Source: JANNWF01 sp041675805
Lineage (GTDB): Bacteria > Pseudomonadota > Gammaproteobacteria > Xanthomonadales > Xanthomonadaceae
Direction: 5' to 3'
NCBI GenBank assembly: GCA_041675805.1
Contig: JBAYTD010000001.1
Coordinates: forward strand, 1 to 64,000
DNA: 64,000 bases
In this document: positions 7,238 through 16,706 of the stretch, piece by piece
How positions within the stretch are numbered: position 1 is the stretch's first letter
Layout: each line of letters begins with the position of its first letter
Program-made: the position numbers and the translations under genes
The notes under the pieces: generated by a model
The model's input: the letters and a program-made list of their open reading frames with translations, nothing else
Told to the model about the DNA's origin: nothing
The model's database searches: none

Positions 7238-8647
7238 GTGTCCATCGAAAATGCCCTGAAACTGGCCAAGGATCACCACGTCGAGTACGTCGACCTGCGC
7301 TTTGCCGATCCGCGCGGTGTCCAGCATCACGTCACCTTCCCGGCGCGGGTGCTGGAGGCGGAACTGTTCGAGGACGGCAAGATGTTCGATGGCTCGTCGA
7401 TCGCCGGCTGGAAGGGCATCAGCGAGTCCGACATGGTGCTGCTGCCGGACCCGGCCAGCGCCTTCATCGATCCGTTCACCGCCGATCCGACCCTGACCCT
7501 GGTCTGCGACATCCTCGATCCGTCGACGATGCAGTCCTACGCGCGCGACCCGCGCGGCATCGCCAAGCGCGCCGAGGCCTACCTGAAGTCGACCGGCATC
7601 GCCGACACGGCGTTCTTCGGGCCGGAGCCGGAGTTCTTCGTCTTCGACGCCGTGCGCTACAAGAACGACATGTCCGGCGCGGCGTTCGAGATCGACAGCG
7701 AGGAGGCACCGTGGTCGTCCTGGCGCAAGTTCGATGGTGCCAATTCCGGCCATCGTCCCAGCGTCAAGGGCGGCTATTTCCCGGTCGCCCCGGTTGATTC
7801 GCTGCACGATCTGCGTGCGGAAATGTGCAAGGTTCTCGAACAGATCGGCATCGAGGTCGAAGTCCATCATCACGAAGTGGCCGGCCCCGGCCAGTGCGAG
7901 ATCGGTGCCCGCTTCAACACCCTGGTGCGCAAGGCCGACGAGCTGATGATGCTCAAGTACGTGGTGAAGAACGTCGCCCATCGGCACGGCAAGACCGCCA
8001 CCTTCATGCCCAAGCCGGTGGTCGGCGACAACGGCTCCGGCATGCACGTGCACCAGTCCTTCGCCAAGGGCGGCAGCAACCTGTTCAGCGGCGACGGTTA
8101 CGGCGGCCTGAGCCAGATGGCGCTGTGGTACATCGGCGGCGTGTTCAAGCACGCCCGCGCCATCAACGCCTTCAGCAACGCCACCACCAACAGCTACAAG
8201 CGCCTGGTCCCGGGTTTCGAGGCACCGGTGATGCTGGCCTACAGCGCGCGCAATCGCTCGGCATCCTGCCGCATCCCGTTCGTCACCAATCCGAAGGCGC
8301 GGCGCATCGAGTTCCGCTTCCCCGATCCGATGAACTCCGGTTACCTGATCTTCACCGCGCTGATGATGGCCGGCATCGACGGCATCCTGAACAAGATCGA
8401 CCCCGGCGCGCCGATGGACAAGGACCTGTACGACCTGCCGCCGGAGGAGGAGAAGGGCATCCCGACGGTGTGCCATTCGCTCGACCAGGCGCTGGAGGCG
8501 CTCGACGCCGACCGCGAGTTCCTCAAGGCCGGCGGCGTGATGAGCGACGATTTCATCGACGGCTACATCGCGTTGAAGATGCAGGAGGTGACCAGGTTCC
8601 GTGCCGCCACCCACCCGCTGGAGTATCAGTTGTACTACAGCCTCTGA
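7238..8647 (+). CDS. glnA: glutamine synthetase type I
   Basis: 469 residues, exactly the E. coli length, colinear from LAKDHHVEYVDLRF to the end LYYSL. It condenses glutamate and ammonia with ATP as a cytoplasmic dodecamer. Seen: the EFFVFD/EVEVHHHEVAGPGQCE metal ligands, KTATFMPKP ATP-binding signature, NRSASCRIP, and the adenylylation site KDLYDLPPEE with Tyr398 (Tyr397 without Met), so GlnE control is expected. Start GTG 7238 is chosen because GGAG sits seven bases upstream and homology begins there; an ATG nine codons earlier is less likely. It is transcribed from the sigma-54 promoter and is convergent with the NYN gene 21 bases away. Confidence 0.98.
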   Translation: MSIENALKLAKDHHVEYVDLRFADPRGVQHHVTFPARVLEAELFEDGKMFDGSSIAGWKGISESDMVLLPDPASAFIDPFTADPTLTLVCDILDPSTMQSYARDPRGIAKRAEAYLKSTGIADTAFFGPEPEFFVFDAVRYKNDMSGAAFEIDSEEAPWSSWRKFDGANSGHRPSVKGGYFPVAPVDSLHDLRAEMCKVLEQIGIEVEVHHHEVAGPGQCEIGARFNTLVRKADELMMLKYVVKNVAHRHGKTATFMPKPVVGDNGSGMHVHQSFAKGGSNLFSGDGYGGLSQMALWYIGGVFKHARAINAFSNATTNSYKRLVPGFEAPVMLAYSARNRSASCRIPFVTNPKARRIEFRFPDPMNSGYLIFTALMMAGIDGILNKIDPGAPMDKDLYDLPPEEEKGIPTVCHSLDQALEALDADREFLKAGGVMSDDFIDGYIALKMQEVTRFRAATHPLEYQLYYSL

Positions 8648-8668
8648 GTCGGGCCGTGCCGGCGGCGA

Positions 8669-9502
8669 TCAGGGCTTCAGGCGCACGTACAGCGCCTTGC
8701 CACCGCCGCCGGCCTGCCGTTCCTCGACGGCGAAATACCGGCTCTGGCTGCGCACCAGTTCGCTGAGCTTGCGGAAGCCGTACAGACGCGGGTCGAAGTC
8801 GGGGCGAATCTTGTTGAGGTACTGGCCGACCGAACTCAGGTGTACCCAGCCGCCCTCGGCGTCGTCGTCGGCTTCGTCGATGGCCTGCTGGATCAGCTTG
8901 ATCGGCGCGCGCTGCGCGGGCGGCTGCGTCGTTGTCGCGCTCGCTTCGCCGTCATCCTTTTTCGCTGCCTTGCCGGCGGTCTTGCCGGCGGCTGGGCGCT
9001 TCTTCGTGCCCTCGGCGTCGGCGGCCTGTTCGCGCAGCAGTTCGGTGTAGACGAACTTGTCGCAGGCCTGGACGAACGGGTCGGGCGTCTTGCGCTCGCC
9101 GAAGCCGTAGACGATCAGCCCTTCCTCGCGCAGCCGCTGGGCCAGGCGGGTGAAGTCGCTGTCGCTGGAAACCAGGCAGAAGCCGTCGAAGCGGCCGGTG
9201 TGCATCAGGTCCATGGCGTCGATGATCATCGCGCTGTCGGTGGCGTTCTTGCCCGAGGTGTAGGCGAACTGCTGCACCGGCTGGATCGAGTGCTTGAGCA
9301 ACGCGGCCTTCCACGAGGCCATCCGGTTGGAGGTGAAATCGCCATAGATGCGGCGCACGCTGGACACGCCGTGGCGGGCGACTTCCTCCAGCAAGGCACC
9401 GATCACCTGCGGCTGGGCGTTGTCGGCGTCGATCAGCACCGCCAGGCGCGCTTGCTCGACTTCGACGCGTGGCGCGGGGGCGTGGGCGGGAGACTTGGCC
9501 AT
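8669..9502 (-). CDS. NYN-domain ribonuclease-like protein with C-terminal LOTUS/OST-HTH domain
   Basis: 277 residues. The N-terminal NYN (PIN-like) domain spans about 18-150, with the acidic cluster of the active site in AVLIDADNAQ, YGDFTS, ATDSAMIIDAMD and SSDSDFTRLA. A Lys/Ala-rich linker follows (about 160-200), then an OST-HTH/LOTUS winged helix (about 200-270: GGWVHLSSVGQYLNKIRPDFDPRLYGFRKLSELV). NYN proteins are predicted metal-dependent RNases and LOTUS domains bind RNA or G-quadruplexes. The substrate is unknown. It starts three bases after the xthA stop, so the two are cotranscribed. Confidence 0.9.
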   Translation of the reverse strand: MAKSPAHAPAPRVEVEQARLAVLIDADNAQPQVIGALLEEVARHGVSSVRRIYGDFTSNRMASWKAALLKHSIQPVQQFAYTSGKNATDSAMIIDAMDLMHTGRFDGFCLVSSDSDFTRLAQRLREEGLIVYGFGERKTPDPFVQACDKFVYTELLREQAADAEGTKKRPAAGKTAGKAAKKDDGEASATTTQPPAQRAPIKLIQQAIDEADDDAEGGWVHLSSVGQYLNKIRPDFDPRLYGFRKLSELVRSQSRYFAVEERQAGGGGKALYVRLKP

Positions 9503-9505
9503 GGG

Positions 9506-10279
9506 CTACTCCGGCTGGTAGTCGACGATGAAGGGTGCGTGGTCGGAGAACTTCGGCTCGGCGACGATGCGGCAGTCGAGCAGCCGCCCGGCGAGGCCGG
9601 GCGAGACGATCTGGTAATCGATGCGCCAGCCGACGTTGTTGGCGCGCGCCGCGCCGCGCTGCGACCACCAGGTGTAGTCCTGGCCTTCCGGGCGCAGCCG
9701 GCGGTAGGCGTCGACCCAGCCCTGGCGCTCGAACAGGTCGCCGATCCAGGCGCGTTCTTCCGGCAGGCAGCCGGAGTTCTTCTGGTTGGACTTCCAGTTG
9801 CGGATGTCGCGTTCGGTGTGGACGATGTTCCAGTCGCCGCAGAGCACGTAGTCGCGGCCGCTGTCGCGCCAGCGTTGCAGGATCGGTGCCAGCCAGGCCA
9901 TCACCTCGAACTTGAAGCCCTGGCGCAGTTCCCCGGAGGAGCCGGAGGGGATGTAGAACGAGACCACGCTCAGGTTGCCGAAACGCGCCTCGATGTAGCG
10001 GCCCTCGTCGTCGAACGGTGCCCAGTCGAGCGAGTCGAGCACCGCATCGGGTTCGCGCCGGCTGTACAGGGCGACGCCGCTGTAGCCCTTCTTGCTGGTT
10101 GCATCGCGCAGGTAGCGCCGGTAGCCGGGCGGGTTGAACAGCGGGTCGCCCAACTGCGCCGCCTGCGCCTTGGTTTCCTGCACGCAGAGGATGTCGATGT
10201 CCTGGCCGGCAAACCAGTCGAAGAATCCCTTGTTGGCCGCCGAACGCAGGCCGTTGGCGTTGAAACTGGCGATTCGCAT
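9506..10279 (-). CDS. xthA: exodeoxyribonuclease III / AP endonuclease
   Basis: 257 residues, EEP-fold, full length. It cuts DNA 5' of abasic sites and degrades 3' ends in base-excision repair. Catalytic landmarks: SFNANGLR, QETKAQ (metal Glu), SFYIPSGS (Tyr), CGDWNIVH (Asp/Asn), GWRIDYQ (Asp) and KFSDHAPF (terminal Asp-His). Start ATG 10279 has GGAG-like sequence a few bases upstream. It shares a divergent control region of about 104 bases with pyrE, an order recalled from Xanthomonadaceae. Confidence 0.96.
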   Translation of the reverse strand: MRIASFNANGLRSAANKGFFDWFAGQDIDILCVQETKAQAAQLGDPLFNPPGYRRYLRDATSKKGYSGVALYSRREPDAVLDSLDWAPFDDEGRYIEARFGNLSVVSFYIPSGSSGELRQGFKFEVMAWLAPILQRWRDSGRDYVLCGDWNIVHTERDIRNWKSNQKNSGCLPEERAWIGDLFERQGWVDAYRRLRPEGQDYTWWSQRGAARANNVGWRIDYQIVSPGLAGRLLDCRIVAEPKFSDHAPFIVDYQPE

Positions 10280-10383
10280 GGAGGTAATGGCGGATTCGTT
10301 ATGGGTGATGGCTGGGGCAGAGCGTGATGGGGAGCCTAGCGGAATGGGGCAAAATGCGCAGCCGTCCCCCCGGTCCCGCCGCC

Positions 10384-11052
10384 ATGTTGCACGACCATCA
10401 ACGCCGTTTCTTCGACCTGGCCCTGCAATGCGAGGTGTTGCGCTTTGGCGAGTTCACGCTGAAGTCGGGGCGGACCTCGCCGTATTTCTTCAACGCCGGG
10501 CGCTTTGATTCCGGCCCGGCGCTGGCCGCGCTCGGGGCCTGCTACGCCGATGCGCTGGAAGCCTCGCGGCTGGACTTCGACATGCTGTTCGGCCCGGCCT
10601 ACAAGGGCATCCCGCTGGCCACCGCGCTGGCGCTGACGCTGGCGGCGCGCGGGCGTGCGGTGCCGTTGGCGTTCAACCGCAAGGAGGCGAAGGCCCACGG
10701 CGAGGGCGGCGTCACCTTCGGCGCGCCGTTGCAGGGTCGCGTGCTGATCGTCGACGACGTGGTGACGGCGGGCACGGCGGTGCGCGAATCGATCAGCCTG
10801 ATCCGCGCCGCCGGTGCCACGCCTTGCGCCGTGCTGGTGGCGCTGGACCGCCAGGAGCGTGGCCTGGGCGAGCGTTCCGCCACCCGCGAAATTGCTGAAT
10901 CGGAAGGGTTGCCAGTGATCGCCATCGCAGGTTTGGATCAACTGTTGACCTATACTGGCGAGCGCCCGGAACTTCTCGCGCACGGCCCGCGTCTTGCCGA
11001 ATACCGCCGCCGCCATGGCTGCCCGGCCGCCCAGGAGAACCCCAATCCATGA
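10384..11052 (+). CDS. pyrE: orotate phosphoribosyltransferase
   Basis: 222 residues. It makes orotidine 5'-phosphate from orotate and PRPP (pyrimidine synthesis). Seen: FTLKSGRTSPYFFNAG at the N-terminus, FGPAYKGIPLA, FNRKEAKAHGEGG (flexible catalytic loop with Lys), and the PRPP loop VLIVDDVVTAGTA. ATG 10384 gives the usual family start, LHDHQRRFFDLAL; the frame is open 20 codons further upstream without homology. Its stop overlaps the DUF4124 gene (ATGA). Confidence 0.97.
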   Translation: MLHDHQRRFFDLALQCEVLRFGEFTLKSGRTSPYFFNAGRFDSGPALAALGACYADALEASRLDFDMLFGPAYKGIPLATALALTLAARGRAVPLAFNRKEAKAHGEGGVTFGAPLQGRVLIVDDVVTAGTAVRESISLIRAAGATPCAVLVALDRQERGLGERSATREIAESEGLPVIAIAGLDQLLTYTGERPELLAHGPRLAEYRRRHGCPAAQENPNP

Positions 11053-11696
11053 TGATCAAGCGCCTTTTCGTTGCTTCACTGGCCCTCGCCTGCGCGGCGG
11101 CGGCGATGGATGCCGATGCCCAGAAGCTGTACCGCTGGGTGGACCAGGACGGCAAGGTCCATTACAGCGACAAGGTTCCACCGCAGGAGGTGGACAAGGC
11201 GCGTGACGAGATCAACGCCCAGGGGCGCACGGTGAAAAGCGTCGACCGGGCGCTGACCGAGGACGAACTGGAACACGCCGCGCGCGATGCGGCGGATGCC
11301 GAGGAGGCGCGCAAGGTCAAGGAGGCGCAGGACCGCATGGACCATGTGCTGATGGCCTCCTACGAAAGCGAGGACGACCTCAAGCGCGCCTACGACGAGC
11401 GCTTCGACCTGATCCGGCAGAGCATCGAGTCGGCCCAGGTCGGCGTGCGCAGCCAGGAGAAGAGCCTGGCCGACATCCTCGCCCACGCCGCCTCGCTGGA
11501 GCGTAGCGGCAAGCCGGTCGGCGACAGCATCAAGAAGTCCATCGAAGCCTCGCGCAAGCAGGTGCTGGAACAGACCGCCTACCTGGAGCGCCGCGAGGCC
11601 GAGCAGCACAGCCTGCAAGCCGAGTACGACAGCACGCTGGCGCGCTATCGCGAACTGAAGGCGGCGCAGCAGGCGCGGCTGAACGAGCGGCGCTGA
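11049..11696 (+). CDS. secreted DUF4124-domain coiled-coil protein
   Basis: 215 residues. Signal peptide about 1-24 (cleavage near ADA-QK), then a DUF4124-like segment KLYRWVDQDGKVHYSDKVPP at 26-45. The rest (about 70-215) is charged, helical and coiled-coil-like with many Glu/Arg/Lys. The start overlaps the pyrE stop by four bases, so it is co-translated. DUF4124 proteins are periplasmic and of unknown function; some are linked to peptidoglycan or polymer binding. The 173 bases after the stop, up to algC, show no gene. Confidence 0.87.
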   Translation: MMIKRLFVASLALACAAAAMDADAQKLYRWVDQDGKVHYSDKVPPQEVDKARDEINAQGRTVKSVDRALTEDELEHAARDAADAEEARKVKEAQDRMDHVLMASYESEDDLKRAYDERFDLIRQSIESAQVGVRSQEKSLADILAHAASLERSGKPVGDSIKKSIEASRKQVLEQTAYLERREAEQHSLQAEYDSTLARYRELKAAQQARLNERR

Positions 11697-11869
11697 TCAG
11701 CCGAGCGGTCCGCGCAAGGGTTTGCCGGTTCCGCCGGCATCATCCCGACGCGCGCGGCGTGGACACCACGGGCCGCTGCCGCAACGACGATCACGACACG
11801 GCTTGACCCGGTCAGGGCGCTGACCGCCTGACGATCCGCGCAGCGGGCGTCGGCCGCCCGCCCGCCGCC

Positions 11870-14173
11870 TCAGAACGGCAGGTCCAGATCCGCCCGCACC
11901 GCCAGCAATTGCGTCCGGAACAGTTCCTGGATGCGCGTCAGCGCCTCCTGGCTGTCGGCATCGAAGCGCAGCACCAGGCAGGGCGTGGTGTTGGAACAGC
12001 GTACCAGCCCCCAGCCATCCGGCCAGTCGGCGCGCAGGCCGTCGATGCTGGCGATCTTGGCACCCTCGAAGCGCGCCTGGGCGCGGAAGGCGTCGATGAA
12101 GGCGTAATGTTCGCCTTCCTCCATCTGCACCTTCAACTCCGGCGTCGACACGCCCTTGGGCAGTTCCTCGAAGATTTCCTCCGGCTCGCGGCCATCGGCG
12201 GCGATGATCTCCAGCAGGCGAGCGGCGGCGTAGATGCCGTCGTCGAAGCCGTACCAGCGCTCGCGGAAGAAGAAGTGGCCGCTCATCTCGCCGGCCAGTT
12301 CGGCGTCGATCTCCTTCATCTTCGCCTTGATCAGCGAGTGCCCGGTCTTCCACATGATCGGGCTGCCGCCGTGGCGCAGCACCTGGCCGGCCAACTGGCC
12401 GGTGCACTTCACGTCGTAGATGATGCTGGCACCGGGGTTGCGGCTGAGCACGTCCTGGGCGAACAGCATCAGCAGGCGGTCCGGGTAGATCACCTCGCCG
12501 CTGCGCGTCACCACGCCGAGGCGGTCGCCGTCGCCGTCGAAGGCGATGCCGAGGTCGGCCTGGGTGCGCGCCACCGCCAGCGCCAGGTCGGCGAGGTTGG
12601 CCGGGTCGCCCGGGTCGGGGTGGTGGTTGGGGAAGGTGCCGTCGATGTCGCAGTAAAGCTCTTCGACGCCGCAGCCGATGGCTTCCAGCACGCGCGGCCC
12701 GATGCCGCCGGCCACGCCGTTGCCGGCATCGACGACGACGTGCAACTGGCGTTCCAACTGGATGTCCGAGGCGATCCGCGACAGGTACTCGTCGGCCATG
12801 TCCATGGTTTGCAGGCTGCCGCCGCCGCCGCTGTGCAGGTCGTTCTCGACGATCCGCGTGTACAGCGCCTGGATCGCGTCGCCGGACAGCGTCTCGCCGC
12901 CGATCATGATCTTGAAGCCGTTGTAATCGGGCGGGTTGTGGCTGCCGGTGACGGCGACGCCGCTGCCGATGCTCAGGTGATGGGTGGCGAAATACAGTAC
13001 CGGCGTCGGTGCCATGCCGATGTCGATGACATCGCAGCCGGCCTCGCGCAGGCCGTCGATCAGCGCCGCCGACAGCGCCGGGCCGGACAGCCGGCCATCG
13101 CGGCCGACGGCGATTTCGCGCAGGCCCTGGTCGATCATCGTGCTGCCGACCGCCTGGCCGATCAGGCGGGCGATGTGCTCGTCGAGCGTCTTGCCGAGCA
13201 CGCCACGGATGTCGTAGGCGCGGAAGATGCTGCGGTCGACCTTGGTCAGCGGCTTTGGCGCGGCGTCGGCCGGGCTGGCCTTCTTGCGCGCCGGCGCGTT
13301 GGCCTCGGCGGCCAGCACCTCGGCGAAGCTGGTTTCGCTGACTTCCTCGACGTCGCCGCGTTTGCGTTGGCGACTGGCCAGCACCGCTGCCAGCGCCCAC
13401 AGCAGGGCACCCAGGCCGATCGGCTTGAGCAGGTCGCCCAGTTCGTCGCTGCCCTCCGGCTTGGCGGCGGAAAGGCGGAAGGCGCTGCCGCCGATGCTGA
13501 CCGGCGCGGCCAGCCGGCGCAGGCTGGCGTCGCCGTACTGGGCCAGCGGCTGGGTGTCGAAGCTCAGCATCAGGAAGCCGCCGCTGGCACCGGTGGCCTG
13601 CACCGGGGCGATCAGCAGGTCGAGCGGCAGTTCGCCGTAGGCGATGCCGATCACCTTGCCCGCCTCGCGCAGCGGCGCGGCGATGCCCAGCGTGAGCGCG
13701 TCGCCGTGGCCGACCAGACCGATGGCCGGCCTGGGACGGATCAGCGAGGCGCTGAGCACCGACATGCGGCCCCAGCCGACCGCATCGGGATCGGCGAAGG
13801 CTTCGTCGAGACCGGGGCTGAACACGCGCGGGTTGGCCAGTTCCGGCCAGCGCTGCGACAGCCGCGTGGCGGCGGCGGTGTAGGCCGCTGCGGCGGCATC
13901 GGCGTCGAGGCGGCGGTCGTCGATGGCTTCGGCGAAGCGCGTGGTGGTTTCGGTGATGGTCTTGTCCAGCACGCCGACCAGGCGGTCGCGCGCCTGCAGT
14001 GCTTCGTTGCCGCCGCGCTGGTCCATCCAGCCGACGATGCCCTGGCCGATCAGGATGCCACCGACCAGCATGGCGATCACCGCCGCTGCCGTGGCGATGC
14101 GCCGGCGCAGTGCCGGGTCGATGGCGAGCAGCGGATCCTTCTCTTGCTCTTGTTTGCGCTTGCGCTTGGCCAT
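11870..14173 (-). CDS. algC: phosphomannomutase/phosphoglucomutase with membrane-anchored N-terminal sensor-like domain
   Basis: 767 residues against about 450-460 for the catalytic enzyme alone. Residues 27-49 and about 249-265 are membrane segments enclosing a roughly 200-residue extracytoplasmic domain. The mutase (about 315-767) carries phosphoserine Ser411 in VAVTGSHNPPDYNGFK, the Mg loop AFDGDGDRLG, sugar loop GEMSGHFFF and phosphate loop RCSNTTPCLVLRF. It should interconvert hexose 1- and 6-phosphates for exopolysaccharide and LPS precursors. Long forms like this occur in Pseudomonas and Lysobacterales; the periplasmic domain may sense or localise. dut and coaBC are upstream in the same direction. 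Confidence 0.93.
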   Translation of the reverse strand: MAKRKRKQEQEKDPLLAIDPALRRRIATAAAVIAMLVGGILIGQGIVGWMDQRGGNEALQARDRLVGVLDKTITETTTRFAEAIDDRRLDADAAAAAYTAAATRLSQRWPELANPRVFSPGLDEAFADPDAVGWGRMSVLSASLIRPRPAIGLVGHGDALTLGIAAPLREAGKVIGIAYGELPLDLLIAPVQATGASGGFLMLSFDTQPLAQYGDASLRRLAAPVSIGGSAFRLSAAKPEGSDELGDLLKPIGLGALLWALAAVLASRQRKRGDVEEVSETSFAEVLAAEANAPARKKASPADAAPKPLTKVDRSIFRAYDIRGVLGKTLDEHIARLIGQAVGSTMIDQGLREIAVGRDGRLSGPALSAALIDGLREAGCDVIDIGMAPTPVLYFATHHLSIGSGVAVTGSHNPPDYNGFKIMIGGETLSGDAIQALYTRIVENDLHSGGGGSLQTMDMADEYLSRIASDIQLERQLHVVVDAGNGVAGGIGPRVLEAIGCGVEELYCDIDGTFPNHHPDPGDPANLADLALAVARTQADLGIAFDGDGDRLGVVTRSGEVIYPDRLLMLFAQDVLSRNPGASIIYDVKCTGQLAGQVLRHGGSPIMWKTGHSLIKAKMKEIDAELAGEMSGHFFFRERWYGFDDGIYAAARLLEIIAADGREPEEIFEELPKGVSTPELKVQMEEGEHYAFIDAFRAQARFEGAKIASIDGLRADWPDGWGLVRCSNTTPCLVLRFDADSQEALTRIQELFRTQLLAVRADLDLPF

Positions 14174-14209
14174 GCCTTCAGTCGTCCATGCTGGATCTGG
14201 AGATGGACG

Positions 14210-14671
14210 CTAGCGCAGGCCGGTGTGGCCGAAGCCACCCGCGCCGCGGTCGGTCGCCGAAAACGCTTCGACCTGCCGCAGACAAACCCGCGTCACCGGC
14301 ATGAACACCAGCTGCGCGATGCGATCCCCCGGAGCGATGGTATAGGCCTCGGCGCTGCGGTTCCACAGGCTGACCATCAGCGGGCCCTGATAGTCGGCGT
14401 CGATCAGGCCGACCAGGTTGCCCAGCACCAGGCCATGCCGGTGGCCCAGGCCCGAGCGCGGCAGCAGCACCGCGCACAGCCCCGGGTCGCCGATGTGGAT
14501 GGCAAGGCCGGTGGCTGCCAGCAGCGATTCGCCGCCGGCCAGGGTGTGCGGCACGTCGATCATGGCGCGCAGGTCCATCCCGGCCGAGGCGGCGGTGGCG
14601 TAGTCGGGCAGCGGGAAGTCGCGGCCCAGGCGCGGGTCGAGGATGCGGAAATCGATGTTGCGTGCGGTCAT
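14210..14671 (-). CDS. dut: dUTP diphosphatase
   Basis: 153 residues, homotrimeric dUTPase type. It hydrolyses dUTP to dUMP, keeping uracil out of DNA. The five family motifs are present: SAGMDLRA, LLPRSGLGHRHG, GNLVGLIDADYQG, APGDRIAQLVF and GAGGFGHTG (C-terminal flap). Its ATG lies in the coaBC stop (ATGA overlap), so the genes are translationally coupled; coaBC-dut is a widespread proteobacterial pair. Confidence 0.97.
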   Translation of the reverse strand: MTARNIDFRILDPRLGRDFPLPDYATAASAGMDLRAMIDVPHTLAGGESLLAATGLAIHIGDPGLCAVLLPRSGLGHRHGLVLGNLVGLIDADYQGPLMVSLWNRSAEAYTIAPGDRIAQLVFMPVTRVCLRQVEAFSATDRGAGGFGHTGLR

Positions 14672-15876
14672 TGCGGCGGAGTCCCCAGGCGCGCGGCGAT
14701 CAGCGCGATCAGTTGATCGGCGACGGCGCGCTTGTCTCCCAAAGCAATTTCCTTGCCACCGCCGGGCCAGAACACCGACAGCGCGTTCTCGCCGGCCTCG
14801 AAACCGCGGCCATCGCAGCCGACCAGGTTGGCGGCGATCATGTCCAGCCGCTTGCGCGCCAGCTTGGCGCGGGCGTGCGTCTCGACGTCCTGGGTCTCGG
14901 CGGCGAAGCCGACCACGAAGGGCCGGCCGGGCAGGGCGGCGACTTCGGCAACGATATCGGGGTTGGCGACCAGTTCCAGGTGCCAGTCGTTGCCGTCCTT
15001 CTTGCGCTTTTGCGCATGCACCTGGGCCGGGCGGTAGTCGGCCACCGCGGCGGCGGCGATGAAAGCGTCGCAATCGCCGGCATGGGCCAGCACCGCCTCG
15101 CGCATCGCCCGCGCGCTGCGCACGTCGATACGCTCGACGCCGGGCGGCGTCGGCAGCGCCACCGGCCCGGCGACCAGTCGCACTCGCGCACCGGCGTCGC
15201 GCGCTGCTTCGGCCACGGCAAAGCCCATGCGGCCGGAACTGCGGTTGCCGAGGAAGCGGACCGGGTCGATGTCCTCGAAGGTGGGACCGGCGCTGATCAG
15301 CACGCGGCGGCCGGCGAGCAGGTCGGAAGTCGGCGCGACGGACAGCGCGGCGATGATCTCGGCCGGCTCGCTCATCCGGCCGGGGCCGACATCGCCGCAG
15401 GCCTGCTCGCCGGAGGCCGGGCCGATCAGGCGCGCGCCGCGACCGGCCAGCACGGCGATGTTGGCCCGGGTTGCCGGATGCGCCCACATCGCCTGGTTCA
15501 TCGCCGGTGCCAGCCACAGCGGCGCGCGGCTGGCCAGGCACAGCGTGCCGAGCAGGTCGTCGGCGCGGCCCTGCGCCAGTCGCGCCAGCGTGTCGGCACT
15601 GGCCGGGGCGATCAGGATGGCGTCGGCCCAGCGCGCCAGTTCGATGTGGCCCATCGCCGCCTCGGCGCTGGCGTCCCACAGGCTGCGCCGCACCGAGCGG
15701 CCGGACAGCGCCTGCAAGGTGGTCGCGGTGATGAAGCGCGCCGCGCCGCGGGTCATCACCGGCTGCACCTCGGCACCCGCAGCGCGCAGTTGGCGGACCA
15801 GTTCGGCCGACTTGTAGGCGGCGATGCCGCCGCTGACGCCGAGCAGGATGCGTGCCGGAAAGCGGGTCTGCGGCAA
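14668..15876 (-). CDS. coaBC: bifunctional phosphopantothenoylcysteine decarboxylase / phosphopantothenate-cysteine ligase
   Basis: 402 residues, full length. The CoaC flavoprotein half (about 1-185) shows LLGVSGGIAAYKS, the GHIELARWAD His motif, PAMNQAMWAHPAT and ACGDVGPGRM. The CoaB half (about 190-402) shows VLISAGPTFEDIDPVRFLGNRSSGRMG, AAAVADYRP and the KKDG/NPDIVAE segment. It carries out two successive steps of coenzyme A synthesis. It is divergent from radC across about 140 bases and coupled to dut downstream. Confidence 0.97.
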   Translation of the reverse strand: MPQTRFPARILLGVSGGIAAYKSAELVRQLRAAGAEVQPVMTRGAARFITATTLQALSGRSVRRSLWDASAEAAMGHIELARWADAILIAPASADTLARLAQGRADDLLGTLCLASRAPLWLAPAMNQAMWAHPATRANIAVLAGRGARLIGPASGEQACGDVGPGRMSEPAEIIAALSVAPTSDLLAGRRVLISAGPTFEDIDPVRFLGNRSSGRMGFAVAEAARDAGARVRLVAGPVALPTPPGVERIDVRSARAMREAVLAHAGDCDAFIAAAAVADYRPAQVHAQKRKKDGNDWHLELVANPDIVAEVAALPGRPFVVGFAAETQDVETHARAKLARKRLDMIAANLVGCDGRGFEAGENALSVFWPGGGKEIALGDKRAVADQLIALIAARLGTPPQ

Positions 15877-16017
15877 GGGAAAACTCCTACGCGGCGGAGA
15901 GCGGCCATCTTACCCGATGCGTCGGGCATTCCCGATGGCGCGGACGGCGCTGCTTGCCGACCATGCCTGCACCGACGCAACGCCGTCATCAGCAACCAGA
16001 GTGGAGGGAATGCAGGA

Positions 16018-16689
16018 ATGAGCATCCGCGATTGGCCCGACCAGGAACGCCCGCGCGAACGCCTGCTGCGCGGCGGCGCGGCGGCGCTGTCCGACGCCGA
16101 ACTGCTGGCCGTGTTCATCGGCTCCGGCGGGCGCGGCGAGGACGCCGTGGCGAGCGGCCGCGCCCTGCTCGCCAGCCACGGATCGCTGCGCGACCTGCTG
16201 GCGCTGGGCGGCGATCTGCTGCGCCTGCCCGGCATCGGCCCGGCCACCACCTGCCGCCTGCTGGCGGCGCTGGAACTGGGCAACCGCTGCCTGCAGGAAA
16301 GCCTCGCGCGCGGCGAAGCGATCCGTGATCCGCTGATGGCCGGGCAGTTGTTCCGCCAGCGCCTGCGCGACCTGCCGGCGGAAGTGTTCGCCTGCGCCTA
16401 CTTCGATACCCGGCATCGGATGATCGCCTTCGAGGAACTGTTCCGCGGTGGCATCGCCGGTGCCGAGGTGCATCCGCGCGAGGTGGTGCGTCGCTGCATG
16501 GCGCACAACGCCGCGGCGGTGATCTTCGGCCACAACCATCCCAGCGGCGTCGCCGAGCCGAGCGCGGCCGACCGCCACATCACCATGCGGCTGCGCGAGG
16601 CGCTGTCGCTGATCGACGTGCGCGTGCTCGATCATTTCATCGTCGGGGAAGGCGTGCCGGTGTCGATGGCGGAACGCGGCCTGCTGTAG
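16018..16689 (+). CDS. radC: RadC/JAB-domain protein
   Basis: 223 residues. The N-terminal helix-hairpin-helix region (LSDAELLAVFIGSG, LLRLPGIGPATTCRLLAALEL) is followed by an MPN+/JAB domain with the complete zinc motif GHNHPSG...D at about 162-176. The family was named for a DNA-repair phenotype, but its biochemical role is unsettled. ATG 16018 is preceded by GGAGGG and GCAGGA. The order coaBC/radC, divergent, is conserved in the lineage. Confidence 0.95.
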   Translation: MSIRDWPDQERPRERLLRGGAAALSDAELLAVFIGSGGRGEDAVASGRALLASHGSLRDLLALGGDLLRLPGIGPATTCRLLAALELGNRCLQESLARGEAIRDPLMAGQLFRQRLRDLPAEVFACAYFDTRHRMIAFEELFRGGIAGAEVHPREVVRRCMAHNAAAVIFGHNHPSGVAEPSAADRHITMRLREALSLIDVRVLDHFIVGEGVPVSMAERGLL

Positions 16690-16706
16690 CCGTGCCGTTG
16701 GCGCAG

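Noticed and set aside
7163..8614. A 483-codon minus-strand frame
   Set aside because: Antisense to glnA, which has all glutamine synthetase signatures.
11909..14716. A 935-codon open frame on the plus strand
   Set aside because: Antisense to algC and dut; composition is typical of a shadow frame.
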